Assembly (NCBI GenBank): GCA_963775505.1
Contig: CAVZIL010000007.1
Location: 186,001-250,000 of the forward strand
DNA: 64,000 nucleotides
From: JAIBJN01 sp963775505
Lineage (GTDB): Bacteria > Actinomycetota > Thermoleophilia > Gaiellales > Gaiellaceae
Direction of reading: 5' to 3'
Part shown: piece by piece, positions 45,393 to 53,372 of the stretch
Layout: each line of letters opens with the position of its first letter
How positions within the stretch are numbered: position 1 is the stretch's first letter
The notes under the pieces: model-generated
The model's input: only the letters and a program-made list of their open reading frames with translations
What the model was told of the DNA's origin: nothing
Database searches by the model: none
Made by a program: the position numbers and the translations under genes

Positions 45393-45635
45393 CTACCGTC
45401 CTTCCTGCCGGGGCGCTGTTGCTGTAGGGGCGCGGTGCCCCGGCACCGCAGCCGGGATCGTACCGCGCCGCTTCCCGTCGAGCCAAGCCTCGACCTCGGA
45501 TGCGCGGAAGCGGACAGCGCGGCCGCTCAGCTTGAACCCGGGCAGTTCGTCGGCCTCGAAACGGTCGAGAACCCACGCCGCCGACATGCCAAGAAGGTCG
45601 GCCACCTGGCGGGCGGTGAGGAGCGGTTCGGTCAC
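45393..45635 (-). CDS. AlpA-like helix-turn-helix excisionase
   Basis: This 80-residue MerR/AlpA-type DNA-binding protein (HTH_17) reads LTARQVADLLGMSAAWVLDRFEADELPGFKL and VRFRASEVEAWL. Such proteins bend att DNA to favour excision or regulate the integrase. The GTG at 45635 overlaps the stop of the upstream small gene (GTGA), and the integrase starts 3 nt after its stop, so xis and int are coupled. Confidence 0.85.
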   Translation of the reverse strand: MTEPLLTARQVADLLGMSAAWVLDRFEADELPGFKLSGRAVRFRASEVEAWLDGKRRGTIPAAVPGHRAPTATAPRQEGR

Positions 45636-45831
45636 GCTCCGGCTCGCCTCTGCTCCTGAACCTGGTGGTCGTGGATCGCCTCGCGGGCCTCCACAGCTAG
45701 ACGCTCAACCTCGTCCTCCTCAGCCGTGGAAGGCAGACGGGCGACCATCTGGCAGTAGACCTGGGCGGCGAACGTTCCGGGTTGTCGCACTCCTCGCAGA
45801 AACGGCTCTCGTGGCCGTCCAGTCGCGCCAC
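45632..45831 (-). CDS. Small CxxC protein of the element (frameshifted)
   Basis: The start is GTG 45831, 4 nt after the AAA ATPase stop. It reads VARLDGHESRFCEECDNP, then in the adjacent frame GTFAAQVYCQM and EEDEVERLAVEAREAIHDH, ending at TGA 45632-45634. That stop overlaps the next gene's GTG. One missing base near 45775 restores 66 residues (200 nt plus 1). It has a zinc-knuckle-like CxxC and a helical tail. The overlap at both ends supports it as real. Function unknown. Confidence 0.6.
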
Positions 45832-45835
45832 GTCT

Positions 45836-46987
45836 CTACGTCCATGGCGCCTTGGCGCGACTGTATTTCGGCGTGTTCGGGCTCCTTGTGTTCATGCGGG
45901 TTCGAGCCCCCCTCGCCAGTCGCGCCAACGTGGTGTGGATAGGGGTTGGCGCGACTGGGGGAAGCCGCCAGTAGGTCGAGGATGGGAAGCCTCGCTGTTC
46001 GACTTCAACCTCAATCTCCCGGCTCGCTCGTTGAAGGGTTCGCTCGGTGATGTCCTGGCCGTCGGCGAGCTTCTTCAGCGCGGCCGAGTCGTGCCAGCCG
46101 CCGACGGCGAGCACGCCCTCGAGCCAGCCGGTGGCCTTGCTGACCTGCTCGCCCTGGTCGTGGCGGCCCGACGCGAGGATGGTGTCCCGGTCGATCCCGG
46201 CCGCCACCTCCACGAACTCCATCCGTGACGTGACGATCTGCTCGCCCGTGTCCGGGTCGCGGGTGTCCAGCAGGATCTCGTTGAGGACGTGCCGTTGCAC
46301 CGGCGCCCGACGCGACCAGTTCGACTTCACCTGCGCGACCAGCCGGTGCTCCTCGGGCTCCTCCGGGTCGGGAACGACGACGACCACGGACCTGGCCGCG
46401 TTGTAGAACCCCGACGAGGAGGAGATGCGTAGATACGGGTCGACGGCCGGCGCCTTGTTCAGGTGGAGGACGAGCACGATCGCGCAGTGGTGCTTCTCGG
46501 CCAGGTCGGCGAGTTGGGCGAGTACAACCCGCATGTGCTGGTCTTTGTGCGCGTCGAGGGCCAGGTCGATCGCGGCCAGAATCGGGTCGACAATCACCAG
46601 CCTGGCCGCTGTCTCCTTGATCTGTTCGTCAAGGCGGGAGATGTCACGCGGCAGGAGAACCGCGCCGCCCAGGTCGGCGGGAACGGCGATCTCGAACAGA
46701 CGGCCGAGGTCGGCGTTGGCCGCTTCGGCCCGTGGGCGCAGAATCTCCTCGATCGTGTCCTCGTAGGAGACGACGATCACGGACGCCGGATGGCCGTTCA
46801 GCTTCCCCGTGGTCACCTGCGCCGCCACAGCCATCAGCCAGGTCGATTTCCCCAGCCCGCCCTGGCCGGCTGTGAGCGTGCTCGTCCGGAGCGGAACCAC
46901 ACCCGGCACAAGCCAACGGACTGCGCGAGGGGTTACCTCGTCGAAGCTGCGCCGCCGCCAGCGGAGACCGTCGTCGTACTCGGACAC
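45836..46987 (-). CDS. AAA-25/RepA-like ATPase
   Basis: This is a 383-residue RecA-fold ATPase with Walker A TAGQGGLGKST (near 38-48), VIVVSYEDT, Walker B RLVIVDPILAAID and HHCAIVLVLHLNKAP. The C-terminus carries a winged-helix-like part (SAALKKLADGQDITERTLQRAS) and WRLP near the end. In phage and plasmid elements these act as replicative helicase, RepA or primase-associated ATPases. Start GTG 46987. It is the main candidate for replication of the excised element. Confidence 0.85.
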   Translation of the reverse strand: MSEYDDGLRWRRRSFDEVTPRAVRWLVPGVVPLRTSTLTAGQGGLGKSTWLMAVAAQVTTGKLNGHPASVIVVSYEDTIEEILRPRAEAANADLGRLFEIAVPADLGGAVLLPRDISRLDEQIKETAARLVIVDPILAAIDLALDAHKDQHMRVVLAQLADLAEKHHCAIVLVLHLNKAPAVDPYLRISSSSGFYNAARSVVVVVPDPEEPEEHRLVAQVKSNWSRRAPVQRHVLNEILLDTRDPDTGEQIVTSRMEFVEVAAGIDRDTILASGRHDQGEQVSKATGWLEGVLAVGGWHDSAALKKLADGQDITERTLQRASREIEVEVEQRGFPSSTYWRLPPVAPTPIHTTLARLARGARTRMNTRSPNTPKYSRAKAPWT

Positions 46988-47095
46988 GTCCGTGCTCTCG
47001 AATCGGGCACCGAAGGGCTCCGGGCCGGTCGGTACGCTGCATCCGGTGAGTCGTGTTGTGGGGTGGGCCGCTGGGTGGGCGGCCTTCCTCGCTCT

Positions 47096-47300
47096 CTAGG
47101 TGGCATCGCGCTCACCCGCGATCAGCCGCTCGACATCCTCGACGCGGAATCGGTGCCAGCCGGTGCCGCCGATGCGTACCGCCTCGAGCTTCCCTTCGCG
47201 GACGAGTTGGCGAACGTAGGGCAGACCGACGCCGAGCATCGCCGCGACTTCGCTGGCGAGAACGAGCCTGCGCTCTACCTGGGTGGAAACTGGGTCGCAT
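47096..47300 (-). CDS. Helix-turn-helix DNA-binding protein (frameshifted)
   Basis: This is an HTH_17-type protein of about 67 residues. It reads RRLVLASEVAAMLGVGLPYV, then RQLVREGKLEAVRIG and VEDVERLIAGE. The ATG at 47300 follows GGGAGGG, but an extra C after it shifts the frame; without it the start reads MDPVSTQVERR and the 205-nt gene becomes 68 codons. It precedes the AAA gene and probably regulates this leftward operon. Confidence 0.7.
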
Positions 47301-47321
47301 GGGGCCCTCCCTCGGATTAGC

Positions 47322-47346
47322 GGCCCTTAGCGGGCCTTTTCTTTTT
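47322..47346 (+). terminator. Hairpin with T-run in the divergent region
   Basis: GGCCC (47322-47326) and GGGCC (47332-47336) form a short stem followed by TTTTCTTTTT. It has the form of a rho-independent terminator reading rightward, yet lies upstream of a leftward gene and before the rightward operon. Possibly it stops readthrough or terminates a small RNA. Confidence 0.4.
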
Positions 47347-47538
47347 CCCTTCCGAGGAAGTCGGCGCCCTCTTGCTGCGACCCTGCTACGGGTCACCCCT
47401 AGTCGCCGGGTGGGATTCTCGCTTCCGGTTCTCCGCCGTGCGCTGAATCCAACAACAAGGATACAAAACTCACCGGATAGCACCGCAAACCCGCATGGTT
47501 ACTGGCGTTCCGTCGTTCTCCGTTGCTACGATTCGGGC

Positions 47539-47807
47539 ATGGCTCAAGTACAGGTTGAGGCTCCAAACGGCCGCTCACTCTCGTCGCGGGTTTCCCCGAG
47601 CGGCGCGACCGGCAGCCGCTGGTTGCAGGTGAAGGAGTCGCCGCGCTCCTCGACCTGCACCCCGTGACCGTTCGGCGGAAGATTCTGCGAGGCGACCTGC
47701 CCGCCTACCGGCTAGGCCCCAAGGGCGCCGCCGTCCGCGTCGACCGAAACGAACTCGACGAGTGGCTGGATCAGTCGAGGCCACCCGCCGACAGGGCGGA
47801 GGCGTGA
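47539..47807 (+). CDS. Helix-turn-helix DNA-binding protein (frameshifted)
   Basis: This rightward HTH_17 gene starts at ATG 47539 (AQVQVEAPNGRSLSS). It then continues in another frame with VAALLDLHPVTVRRKILRGD and AAVRVDRNELDEWLDQS to TGA 47805. A missing base in GAGTC (about 47637, expected GAGGTC) restores 89 residues. The stop overlaps the next GTG. It faces the leftward HTH gene, the usual layout of an element's regulatory switch. Confidence 0.7.
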
Positions 47808-47991
47808 GCGACCTCAGCCGCGTCTACCCCCACACCGTCGTGCGCGACGGAGGCACCGTGCGGCTCGTCGGAGTTCACCCACTCTTGCCGACGCACACCC
47901 GAGCAGAGCCACGCCCACCGGCCAAGCCGACGAAGAAGCCGAAGCGCGACTGGCTTGCCACCGACAAGGAGCAACATGGCGACTGCCGTAA
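47804..47991 (+). CDS. Small hypothetical protein of the element
   Basis: The GTG at 47804 overlaps the preceding stop (GTGA). The frame reads SDLSRVYPHTVVRDGGTVRL and TKKPKRDWLATD, then runs on without a natural end. A TAA at 47989-47991 in a neighbouring frame, just after the next start, is the likely terminus if an indel is present. Function unknown. Confidence 0.4.
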
Positions 47992-48458
47992 CCGAAACCA
48001 CAACCCCGCGCCGAGTCGAGACGTCGCTCCTCGTGGTCGAGCAGTTCCGCGACACCGCCGGCACGACGTGGGGGCCAGGCGATCGTGTCCCCCTGGCCCG
48101 TCGTGCCGTCCGGGAGGCGGTCATGGCACGCCCCGAACTGTTCGTGATCGAGCATGAGACGCTGCCGGTCACGCAGGCCGATCTCGACGGCTGGCTCGCC
48201 GAGCTAGACGCCGGCTACAAGGAGCGGTACGAGCAGGTGAAGGCGCACCGCGACGGGGCCGAGCAGCGCCGCCAGCAGCCCTCCGCGCCGAGTTGAAGGA
48301 GCAGGAGCACGCCGCAGCCGGAACTGGAGCGCCGCTACAAGCAGCAGGAGAAGGAACGCGCCAAGCGGGAGAAGCAACCCGGGAGGAGCGCGAGCGCCGG
48401 CGGATCGAGAACGAGCTCGAGTTGCCTCGGCGCCTCCGGCTTCCACCACGACCGATAG
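47976..48458 (+). CDS. Coiled-coil phage-like protein (frameshifted)
   Basis: The ATG at 47976 has AAGGAG upstream. It reads TPRRVETSLLVVEQFRDTAG, ARPELFVIEHETLPVTQADL and YKERYEQVKAHRDGAEQRR. The coding sense then continues through other frames with LRAELKEQEHAA, ELERRYKQQEKERAKRE and EERERRRIENELELPRR, ending at TAG 48456-48458. The Glu/Lys/Arg-rich end predicts a long coiled coil, as in phage scaffold-type accessory proteins. The total of 483 nt is a multiple of three, so the indels compensate. Confidence 0.5.
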
Positions 48459-48466
48459 GAGAACCA

Positions 48467-48746
48467 ATGCCGACGAACGCAAGACCGAACCCACCGGTGG
48501 ATGGAGGCGACCGAAACGTTCGTGTTCGTCCTCGGCGCGAGGCCAAAAGAATGGCGGAAGGTGATCGTCCGGGACCGACACACAGGCCAGCTCGCCGAGG
48601 TCTCGCTGCAAGGCGAGGAGCCGCCGATCGACGAGGGCGACCCCGGCCGAACGTTCGTCGTCAAGAAGGGCGAGCTCTACCTCCCCGACGAGGAGGTTGT
48701 GCAGCACAAGCCGCAGCACTTCCGCCCGACGAGCCGGACGCCGTGA
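48467..48746 (+). CDS. Small phage-like protein (frameshifted)
   Basis: The ATG at 48467 follows TAGGAGAACCA, which contains the previous stop and a ribosome site. After PTNARPNPPV one extra G (about 48500) shifts to MEATETFVFVLGARPKEWRK, IVRDRHTGQLAEVSLQGEE and GELYLPDEEVVQHKPQHF. 280 nt minus 1 gives 92 residues. It resembles small actinophage accessory proteins with a beta-rich body. The stop overlaps the next GTG. Confidence 0.6.
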
Positions 48747-48906
48747 CCGAGCCGAGCGTCGCCGCCCTCCGCGCCGCCCTCGAGAAGCAGGAGTCTCGTC
48801 CCGGCGACGGTGCCATCAATACGTGTTCGAGAAGGGCGAAGAGGTGCCCGCCGACCATCCCGCCGTGAAGGCGTTTCCGCACCTGTTCGACCCGGCCGAC
48901 GACTAA
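48743..48906 (+). CDS. Small phage-like protein (frameshifted)
   Basis: The GTG at 48743 overlaps the preceding stop. TEPSVAALRAALEKQESRPG is followed in another frame by HQYVFEKGEEVPADHPAVKA and FPHLFDPADD to TAA 48906. One missing base near 48810 restores 54 residues. The PADHPAVKAFPHLF ending is typical of small actinophage-associated proteins. Function unknown. Confidence 0.55.
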
Positions 48907-48978
48907 CAGTGGACTCCGCCTCGTCGCTCAGTCGCTGCGCCCCACCGGAGAACACAACCGAAAGAGGCGCAAACCCGC

Positions 48979-49556
48979 ATGAACAAACGCAATGGGGAGG
49001 GGGCACGGGTCGCCTCGAAGCAAACGAAGGCGGCGGCACCCCCGCGCAAGTGCGATTTCTCTCTCCATGACGCGATGAGGGTTTGTTCTCAGTGCGAGAC
49101 GGAGTACGTGCCGAACAATGGCAAGCAGAGGTTTTGCTCGGATGGGTGTCGGCGCGATTTCCAGAGCGCACGGCGCAAGGAGGAGCGTTGGGCTGAGGGC
49201 GAGCGCGAGTTGCAGCGTGAGCTGGCGGAGCGCCGCGCGGTGCGGCGTAGGCGGGCGGCGCGGCTTCGCGCGTCGGTGGCTTCGGGGAGTCTCGAGCGGG
49301 GAGCTGTGAACACGCGCGTCTGTAGACGTTGCGGCGCTCCGACGTGGAGCTCAAGGTCGCCCTACGGCCAGCCCGCGCCGATCCGCGGGCAGCTCGGTTC
49401 GACCTTGACCATGACGACGAGCGTGCCGGCTACCTCGGGGTATCTCACCGGAGATGCAACCGCTCGGAGGGTGGAAGGAACGGCGCCGCGGTGACGAACG
49501 CTGGCCGCCGCTCGGACGAGCCCGAGAAGTCCCTCAACCCGTCGCGAGACTGGTGA
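48979..49556 (+). CDS. HNH endonuclease with N-terminal zinc finger (frameshifted)
   Basis: The N-terminal part has CSQCETEYVPNNGKQRFCSD and CRRDFQSARR, a treble-clef zinc finger also found in phage HNH proteins. A helical linker is followed by CRRCGAP. The HNH core FDLDHDDERAGYLGVSHRRC, then NRSEGGRN, is in the next frame. An indel between about 49340 and 49390 joins them. The start could be ATG 48979 or ATG 49075. HNH enzymes near element ends may process DNA for replication or packaging, or act as homing-type nucleases. Confidence 0.7.
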
Positions 49557-49690
49557 CCAACCGTCTGCGTCGACCACGGGGAGGTGCGAGGCATATCTCG
49601 CGGGGCCGATCGAGAGGGCGTCTCCCTGCAGAACCGCAAACATTCGTCGACGCCCGACCCGTCCAACAACCCGTACCGGTCAGCGAAGAC

Positions 49691-50545
49691 TCAAGGCAGT
49701 GGCGGACAACCATTGCTACCTGCAGGGGAGACTCTCTCGGAAGATGGCGCTTTCACGTCGACCTCTTCACCGAACTGTGAAAACTCAAAAGTCGCCTCTA
49801 CTTTGGTGCGCCCTGAAAGACCGAACTCCTCGCCCGGAACCTCAAATGACGTGGCGAGGCGTCTGACATAATCGTCCGAGCTAATCCATACGTCTAGTGG
49901 AATCCGACCAGCATTGTATTGGCTGAACTGTTCAAGTAGCTCGCGGGTCTTAGGGTTCTCCGTCTGCTCCACAAGCTGGCCTAGCTCGATGTAACCGGAA
50001 TAGTGGGTCGCGGTAATCCCAAAGACGGTTTCGGTGCCGACTTCGTCGTAGCTTCCGTGCTCTTCAAGGTTGGTAAGCGCCAATCCAGGGTCATTCTCGA
50101 AACCGGTAATTGCTCCGAATAAGAAACCCTGCCCGAGAACCGAGAGGTCGTATTGGCACCACAATCCTTCGGCTGCAAGCCCTTGTTGATAGAGATACGG
50201 CTTGACAAATCGCTGCTTCAATCCACTGGCATGGTCGAGAAAGCCAACTTCTGCTCTGAAGTCGAATGCTCCATGCGCGTTATCTTCCACTACTCCCTGT
50301 TCGGTGTGGAAGGTTCTCGACAGATCGACCGTTGCGCTTCCGGCATCGCTGGTATTCGCCGCGGCGGCCGCCAGCGCGTCCTCTTCGCCCCGGATACTGA
50401 TTACCCCAAGCTCCTGCAGTGCGGCGAGAAGTCCAATCACGGTGGCGGCCACTCCGAAAACCGCCACAACCGCTCTGTGGCCGGTCTTTAATCTTCCCCA
50501 TCTCGATTGATCGGCAGGCGGGGTCACGTCACGGCCTTCATCCAT
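49691..50545 (-). CDS. Membrane-anchored LppX/LprG-like secreted protein
   Basis: This is a 284-residue protein with an N-terminal cytoplasmic tail and one membrane helix (AVVAVFGVAATVIGLLAAL, about 26-44). The beta-rich extracellular domain is of the LppX_LprAFG type (GSATVDLSRTFH, VKPYLYQQG, GITATHYSGYIEL, IPLDVWISSDDYVRRL, KVEATFEFSQFGEEV). These proteins bind lipids or glycolipids at the cell surface. There is no lipobox. The DNA is less G+C-rich than the flanks. It is probably cargo of the element. Confidence 0.7.
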   Translation of the reverse strand: MDEGRDVTPPADQSRWGRLKTGHRAVVAVFGVAATVIGLLAALQELGVISIRGEEDALAAAAANTSDAGSATVDLSRTFHTEQGVVEDNAHGAFDFRAEVGFLDHASGLKQRFVKPYLYQQGLAAEGLWCQYDLSVLGQGFLFGAITGFENDPGLALTNLEEHGSYDEVGTETVFGITATHYSGYIELGQLVEQTENPKTRELLEQFSQYNAGRIPLDVWISSDDYVRRLATSFEVPGEEFGLSGRTKVEATFEFSQFGEEVDVKAPSSERVSPAGSNGCPPLP

Positions 50546-51166
50546 GGTTGCCTAGATGCAGCGGGCCGACGCCTTGACAGGCCCATATTCTGGAAAAGGA
50601 TCGCGTCGCATGCCTCGCATGCGGTTTCACCCGACAGCTGACACGAGAACTCATCCGAGGCGTCAAGCTTTCTCCCACTAGTCGCGGATGTCAAGGGGAC
50701 AGTGCAACGGATCCCAGGGCGTCGCGTCCTCACGGTGAAAGCCGACAACGAAATCGGCTCGTATGTTGTCAGCTTGACCTCGCTCGACTAAAGCCTGAAC
50801 GAGTCTTGAATATTGACCCTTGCGGCCGCTGACCTAACTCCGTAGCAGCTTAGACCGCGTCTTTGCTCAGGCCAGGCGAGGCTGGCAAGGACGGCATGCG
50901 GATCAGGTCGCCGTCGGAGTGCGCATCTGCAGGGGGGTGGTGACTGCGTGACGCCAGCGATTCGTCGCTCGATGAACCGCACGAGAGGCAGCTAACCGCC
51001 CAGACCCTCCGCGCCGTGCGGTGATCTCGCCTTTAGAGGTCGTCGCCCTCGATCACAACTCCGTCCGCCGGCTCCTCCCGCTCGACCTTATCGAACCTCG
51101 GCACCGGCCCGCCCGTCCTCTCGGCGATCCAGCGGAAAGGCAGGATCGCCTTCTCCCGCGTCTCTC
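50546..51166. other. Intergenic region, relic-like open stretch only
   Basis: No complete gene is supported in about 620 bases. One plus-strand stretch ending at TAA 50789-50791 reads like a coding 3' end (GTVQRIPGRRVLTVKADNEI) but has no start and may be a relic. The DNA is locally A/T-richer. Confidence 0.4.
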
Positions 51167-51457
51167 TCACTCAAATCGCGCTACCGGGCTGACCTTCTCG
51201 GCAGTGAACTCGAGGACGCCCTCGAAGACGACCGGGAGCTCGGTGAGAAGGCCGAGCGCCTCTCCTTCGGTCTCGCAGTCCATGAAGGCGACGAGCCCCG
51301 CCGACTCGCCCACCTTGAACATCGGCTCGAGCAGAATGCGCCTTTGGACGAGATCCCAGGCGTCAGGACTGACTTCGTGTTGATCGACCCAGTCGATGAA
51401 CTGATCTCGGCTGACGCCTGCGGCGAGCGTCCCGTTGACGAGGATTCGCTTTTGCAT
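51167..51457 (-). CDS. Small ferredoxin-fold hypothetical protein
   Basis: This 96-residue alpha/beta protein (KRILVNGTLAAGVSRDQFID, LEPMFKVGESAGLVAFMDCE, LPVVFEGVLEFTAEKV) resembles YCII or muconolactone-isomerase-type dimeric folds. GAAGGAG precedes ATG 51457. Its role is unknown; it lies in the accessory half of the element. Confidence 0.65.
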   Translation of the reverse strand: MQKRILVNGTLAAGVSRDQFIDWVDQHEVSPDAWDLVQRRILLEPMFKVGESAGLVAFMDCETEGEALGLLTELPVVFEGVLEFTAEKVSPVARFE

Positions 51458-51547
51458 CGGATCGCTCCTTCGCTCGCGGGGTGAGGTTGGGTCGGCCGGC
51501 CGACCGTAGCAGCGGGCTCGAGAATGCGATGGGCGGCGACAGCTTCG

Positions 51548-51763
51548 TCACCAGCTCTTCACAAGAGGGTCACGTGGGGGCTCTTCGTCGTCGTTCTTAT
51601 CAACGTCCGCGAAGTCCGCCACGCGCCCGTTCGAGTGCTCGATGATCCAGCGTGCGAACGCTGCCGCGTAGTCTTCCTCGGAGATGCCGTGCTCCTCGAC
51701 GTAGCGGTCGAAGTCGGCCAGGTTGAAGGCAGAGTCCTGGCTCACTTCGTCAGATGATGGCAC
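51548..51763 (-). CDS. Small acidic hypothetical protein
   Basis: This 71-residue ORF from GTG 51763 reads FNLADFDRYVEEHGISEEDY and AAAFARWIIEHSNGRV with an acidic tail. It is helical, of a kind often found in actinobacterial accessory regions. A longer in-frame start at 51826 would overlap the opposite gene. Function unknown. Confidence 0.5.
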   Translation of the reverse strand: MPSSDEVSQDSAFNLADFDRYVEEHGISEEDYAAAFARWIIEHSNGRVADFADVDKNDDEEPPRDPLVKSW

Positions 51764-51828
51764 GGGTGAACGGGTTAGTTCTCGCGAAGACGGGTACGCC
51801 GTTGTCGAGAGGATCGCCGCCGCCAACT

Positions 51829-52026
51829 ATGCGGAAAAATTTGATCCACGCTCCGACGGCCGGTAGTCGCGCCCCGCCTAGCGGAAGGCACACCGCCTCC
51901 GAGCGCGAGGAAGCGCTCAGGATTCTCTACCGCCTGCGCGACCAGTGGACGCACAAGTACATCCCTGCGTCGGCGCTCGAATCGATCGAACAGCTGATCG
52001 AGGAGTACGAGAAAGAACGCGCCTAG
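51829..52026 (+). CDS. Small helical hypothetical protein
   Basis: This 65-residue ORF starts at ATG 51829 and ends in EEALRILYRLRDQWTHKYIP, ASALESIEQLIEEYEKERA, a two-helix domain. It diverges from the acidic small protein at 51763. Only moderate support: no ribosome site is obvious. Confidence 0.4.
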   Translation: MRKNLIHAPTAGSRAPPSGRHTASEREEALRILYRLRDQWTHKYIPASALESIEQLIEEYEKERA

Positions 52027-52046
52027 CCACCCGACTGGGCTCTTCC

Positions 52047-52430
52047 CTAGGTCAGTCCGCCAGATGAGCGCCGCCAGCTCGCCCATCTGACCAGCGTCTC
52101 GCTCGCTCGTTCCAGCCCCCGCCGATGCACGAGCTCGGCCAGCGCGGCTGCCGCCGGCTTCGCTCGTCGTCCCGCCAGCCCGGCGAGGCAGGCGAGCACA
52201 GCGTGCGCCTCCTCGAACCCCACATCCGGAACCTCAGCGCAGTAGCGGGCGTGCCAGCGAAGCGCCGCCCGCCGGAACCGCTTGGGGTCGTCGACGAGGA
52301 GGAGGACGAGCTCGAGCGCGTCCGGGAGGCTGACGAAGTCGAGCTCGGTTGCCGTCGCCAGCGCGACGGTCGCGTTTCGGGAGTCGAGGGCGCGGCGGAA
52401 GCGGGCGTAGGGTGAGCCTTGCGAGGTCAC
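52047..52430 (-). CDS. Helical hypothetical protein of an actinobacterial family
   Basis: This is a 127-residue protein starting at GTG 52430 (TSQGSPYARFRRALDSRN). It continues with SLPDALELVLLLVDDPKRFRR and RWHARYCAEVPDVGFEEAHA. Proteins with the opening TSQGSPYARFRRAL and this helical hairpin layout recur in actinobacteria (recalled) and have no assigned role. Divergent from a small membrane protein. Confidence 0.65.
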   Translation of the reverse strand: MTSQGSPYARFRRALDSRNATVALATATELDFVSLPDALELVLLLVDDPKRFRRAALRWHARYCAEVPDVGFEEAHAVLACLAGLAGRRAKPAAAALAELVHRRGLERASETLVRWASWRRSSGGLT

Positions 52431-52497
52431 GAACAGATGTTCGCACTTGAGCGCGGCGTCGGGTCGGTGCCCGTCGTTTCCGCGAATATCTCGGGCG

Positions 52498-52704
52498 ATG
52501 TTCCAGGGCATGGTCGGCATGTGGGCGCTGCGCCGCGCAGTTCGGCTGCTGACCGCCGACGACCCTCGCCCGCTTGGCAGACGCCTCACGGCGGAAGGAA
52601 AGCGGATCGTGATGGGTGCGGCGATCACGCTCGCGCTCCTTGTGGCTGCAGCCATCGTGCTGATCGCCGTTCTGATCGCCGTTCTGATCGCCGCCGTTTC
52701 CTAA
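52498..52704 (+). CDS. Small single-pass membrane protein
   Basis: This 68-residue ORF (ATG 52498) has RRAVRLLTADDPRPLGRR and a C-terminal membrane helix made of repeated LIAV units, encoded by a 12-bp tandem repeat at 52657-52692. It diverges from the helical protein at 52430. Moderate support. Confidence 0.45.
   Translation: MFQGMVGMWALRRAVRLLTADDPRPLGRRLTAEGKRIVMGAAITLALLVAAAIVLIAVLIAVLIAAVS
52657..52692 (+). repeat. 12-bp tandem repeat (3 copies)
   Basis: GTKCTGATCGCC occurs three times in a row (copy 1 differs at one base), coding for repeated V-L-I-A in a membrane helix. Such repeats can change length by slippage without altering the frame. Confidence 0.7.
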
Positions 52705-53012
52705 AGAGTGGGCTGCAGGGAGTTTCTCGCTTGCGGCAAGAACCGTTGCCCTCGAACCGCTCTCCCGCGAAGCTCCTACGAGCCGTCGTCGCTCGGCTGC
52801 TCGGCGGAAGGACCTAGACGTCACGTAGCGGAGCCACGCGCCATCGACGGGACGTCGCCGCATTGTGTGGCCGCGAAGCTACGGGCCGCGTACGCGGTAG
52901 GTCCGCGCTCAGTCCGTAAACCCGCTCCAACCGTGCGCCTCGACGGGCGCGTCGAGCCACCGAAACCCGCATGACTCCACGATCAGCCACAACACGGCAT
53001 CTCCCTGAGAAC
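52705..53012. other. Intergenic region before the attachment site
   Basis: About 308 bases between the small membrane protein and attR. No supported gene or RNA is seen; the few open frames lack starts or recognisable sequence. Confidence 0.4.
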
Positions 53013-53042
53013 CCCTTGGAGGTTCGAGTCCTCTCGCCCGCA
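53013..53042 (+). repeat. attR: copy 2 of the tRNA-Leu 3' end
   Basis: This is an exact 30-nt copy of the tRNA-Leu 3' terminus (43801-43830) without the rest of the tRNA. Its left flank CCTGAGAACC differs from the tRNA but matches copy 3, as expected for a phage-derived attP arm. Confidence 0.8.
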
Positions 53043-53153
53043 TCAGGCCCGTGAGCACCCTGAGCGCGCTACACTCACCGTACCCAAACGCTCGCCGACC
53101 TCTTTGACCCTCCACCCGGCCAATCTGGCCTGGAGGGCAGGAAAGGAGGGGTC

Positions 53154-53372
53154 GTGGCGACTGACAGCCGCAAGCAGGGCGTCTCCCGGATGGCCAACGA
53201 CCACATCTACAACGTGCTGTGGGGAGTCGCGGGGGAAGATGGCTTCTTCCTTTGTGAGTGCAGAGGCTCATCCTGCACCGTGGACGTCGTGATGACGCCC
53301 TCGGAGTACGTTCGCCTGCGGGACCGGGGTGAGCTCGTCTACGCACCCGGCCACGACGACGCTAGCCCGTAG
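53154..53372 (+). CDS. CECxxxxC-motif small protein
   Basis: This is a 72-residue protein (GTG 53154 or ATG 53190) reading FLCECRGSSCTVDVVMTPSE, then LVYAPGHDD. It belongs to the same CEC..C / PGHD family as the gene at 34458. A TACACT hexamer lies at 53070-53075. It lies between the second and third tRNA-end repeats, so it may be cargo of a second, mostly lost, element. Confidence 0.65.
   Translation: MATDSRKQGVSRMANDHIYNVLWGVAGEDGFFLCECRGSSCTVDVVMTPSEYVRLRDRGELVYAPGHDDASP

Larger units (their letters stand above)
43801..53042 (+). mobile_element. Integrative element in tRNA-Leu (about 9.2 kb)
   Basis: The element is bounded by 30-bp direct repeats of the tRNA-Leu 3' end. It carries a tyrosine recombinase next to the tRNA, an AlpA-like excisionase, an AAA/RepA-like ATPase, two divergent HTH genes, phage-like small genes and an HNH endonuclease, with accessory genes beyond. 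There are no clear structural (capsid or tail) or conjugation genes, so it may be a satellite, a plasmid-like integrative element or a decayed prophage. An alternative right end is the third repeat at 53537-53566 (about 9.8 kb). Confidence 0.8.

Noticed and set aside
48994..49067. Possible degenerate tRNA: GGGGAGG and TCTCTCC could pair as a 7-bp acceptor around a tRNA-sized stretch.
   Set aside because: No T-stem or anticodon stem can be formed in the right positions, and the stretch lies in the start region of the HNH gene.
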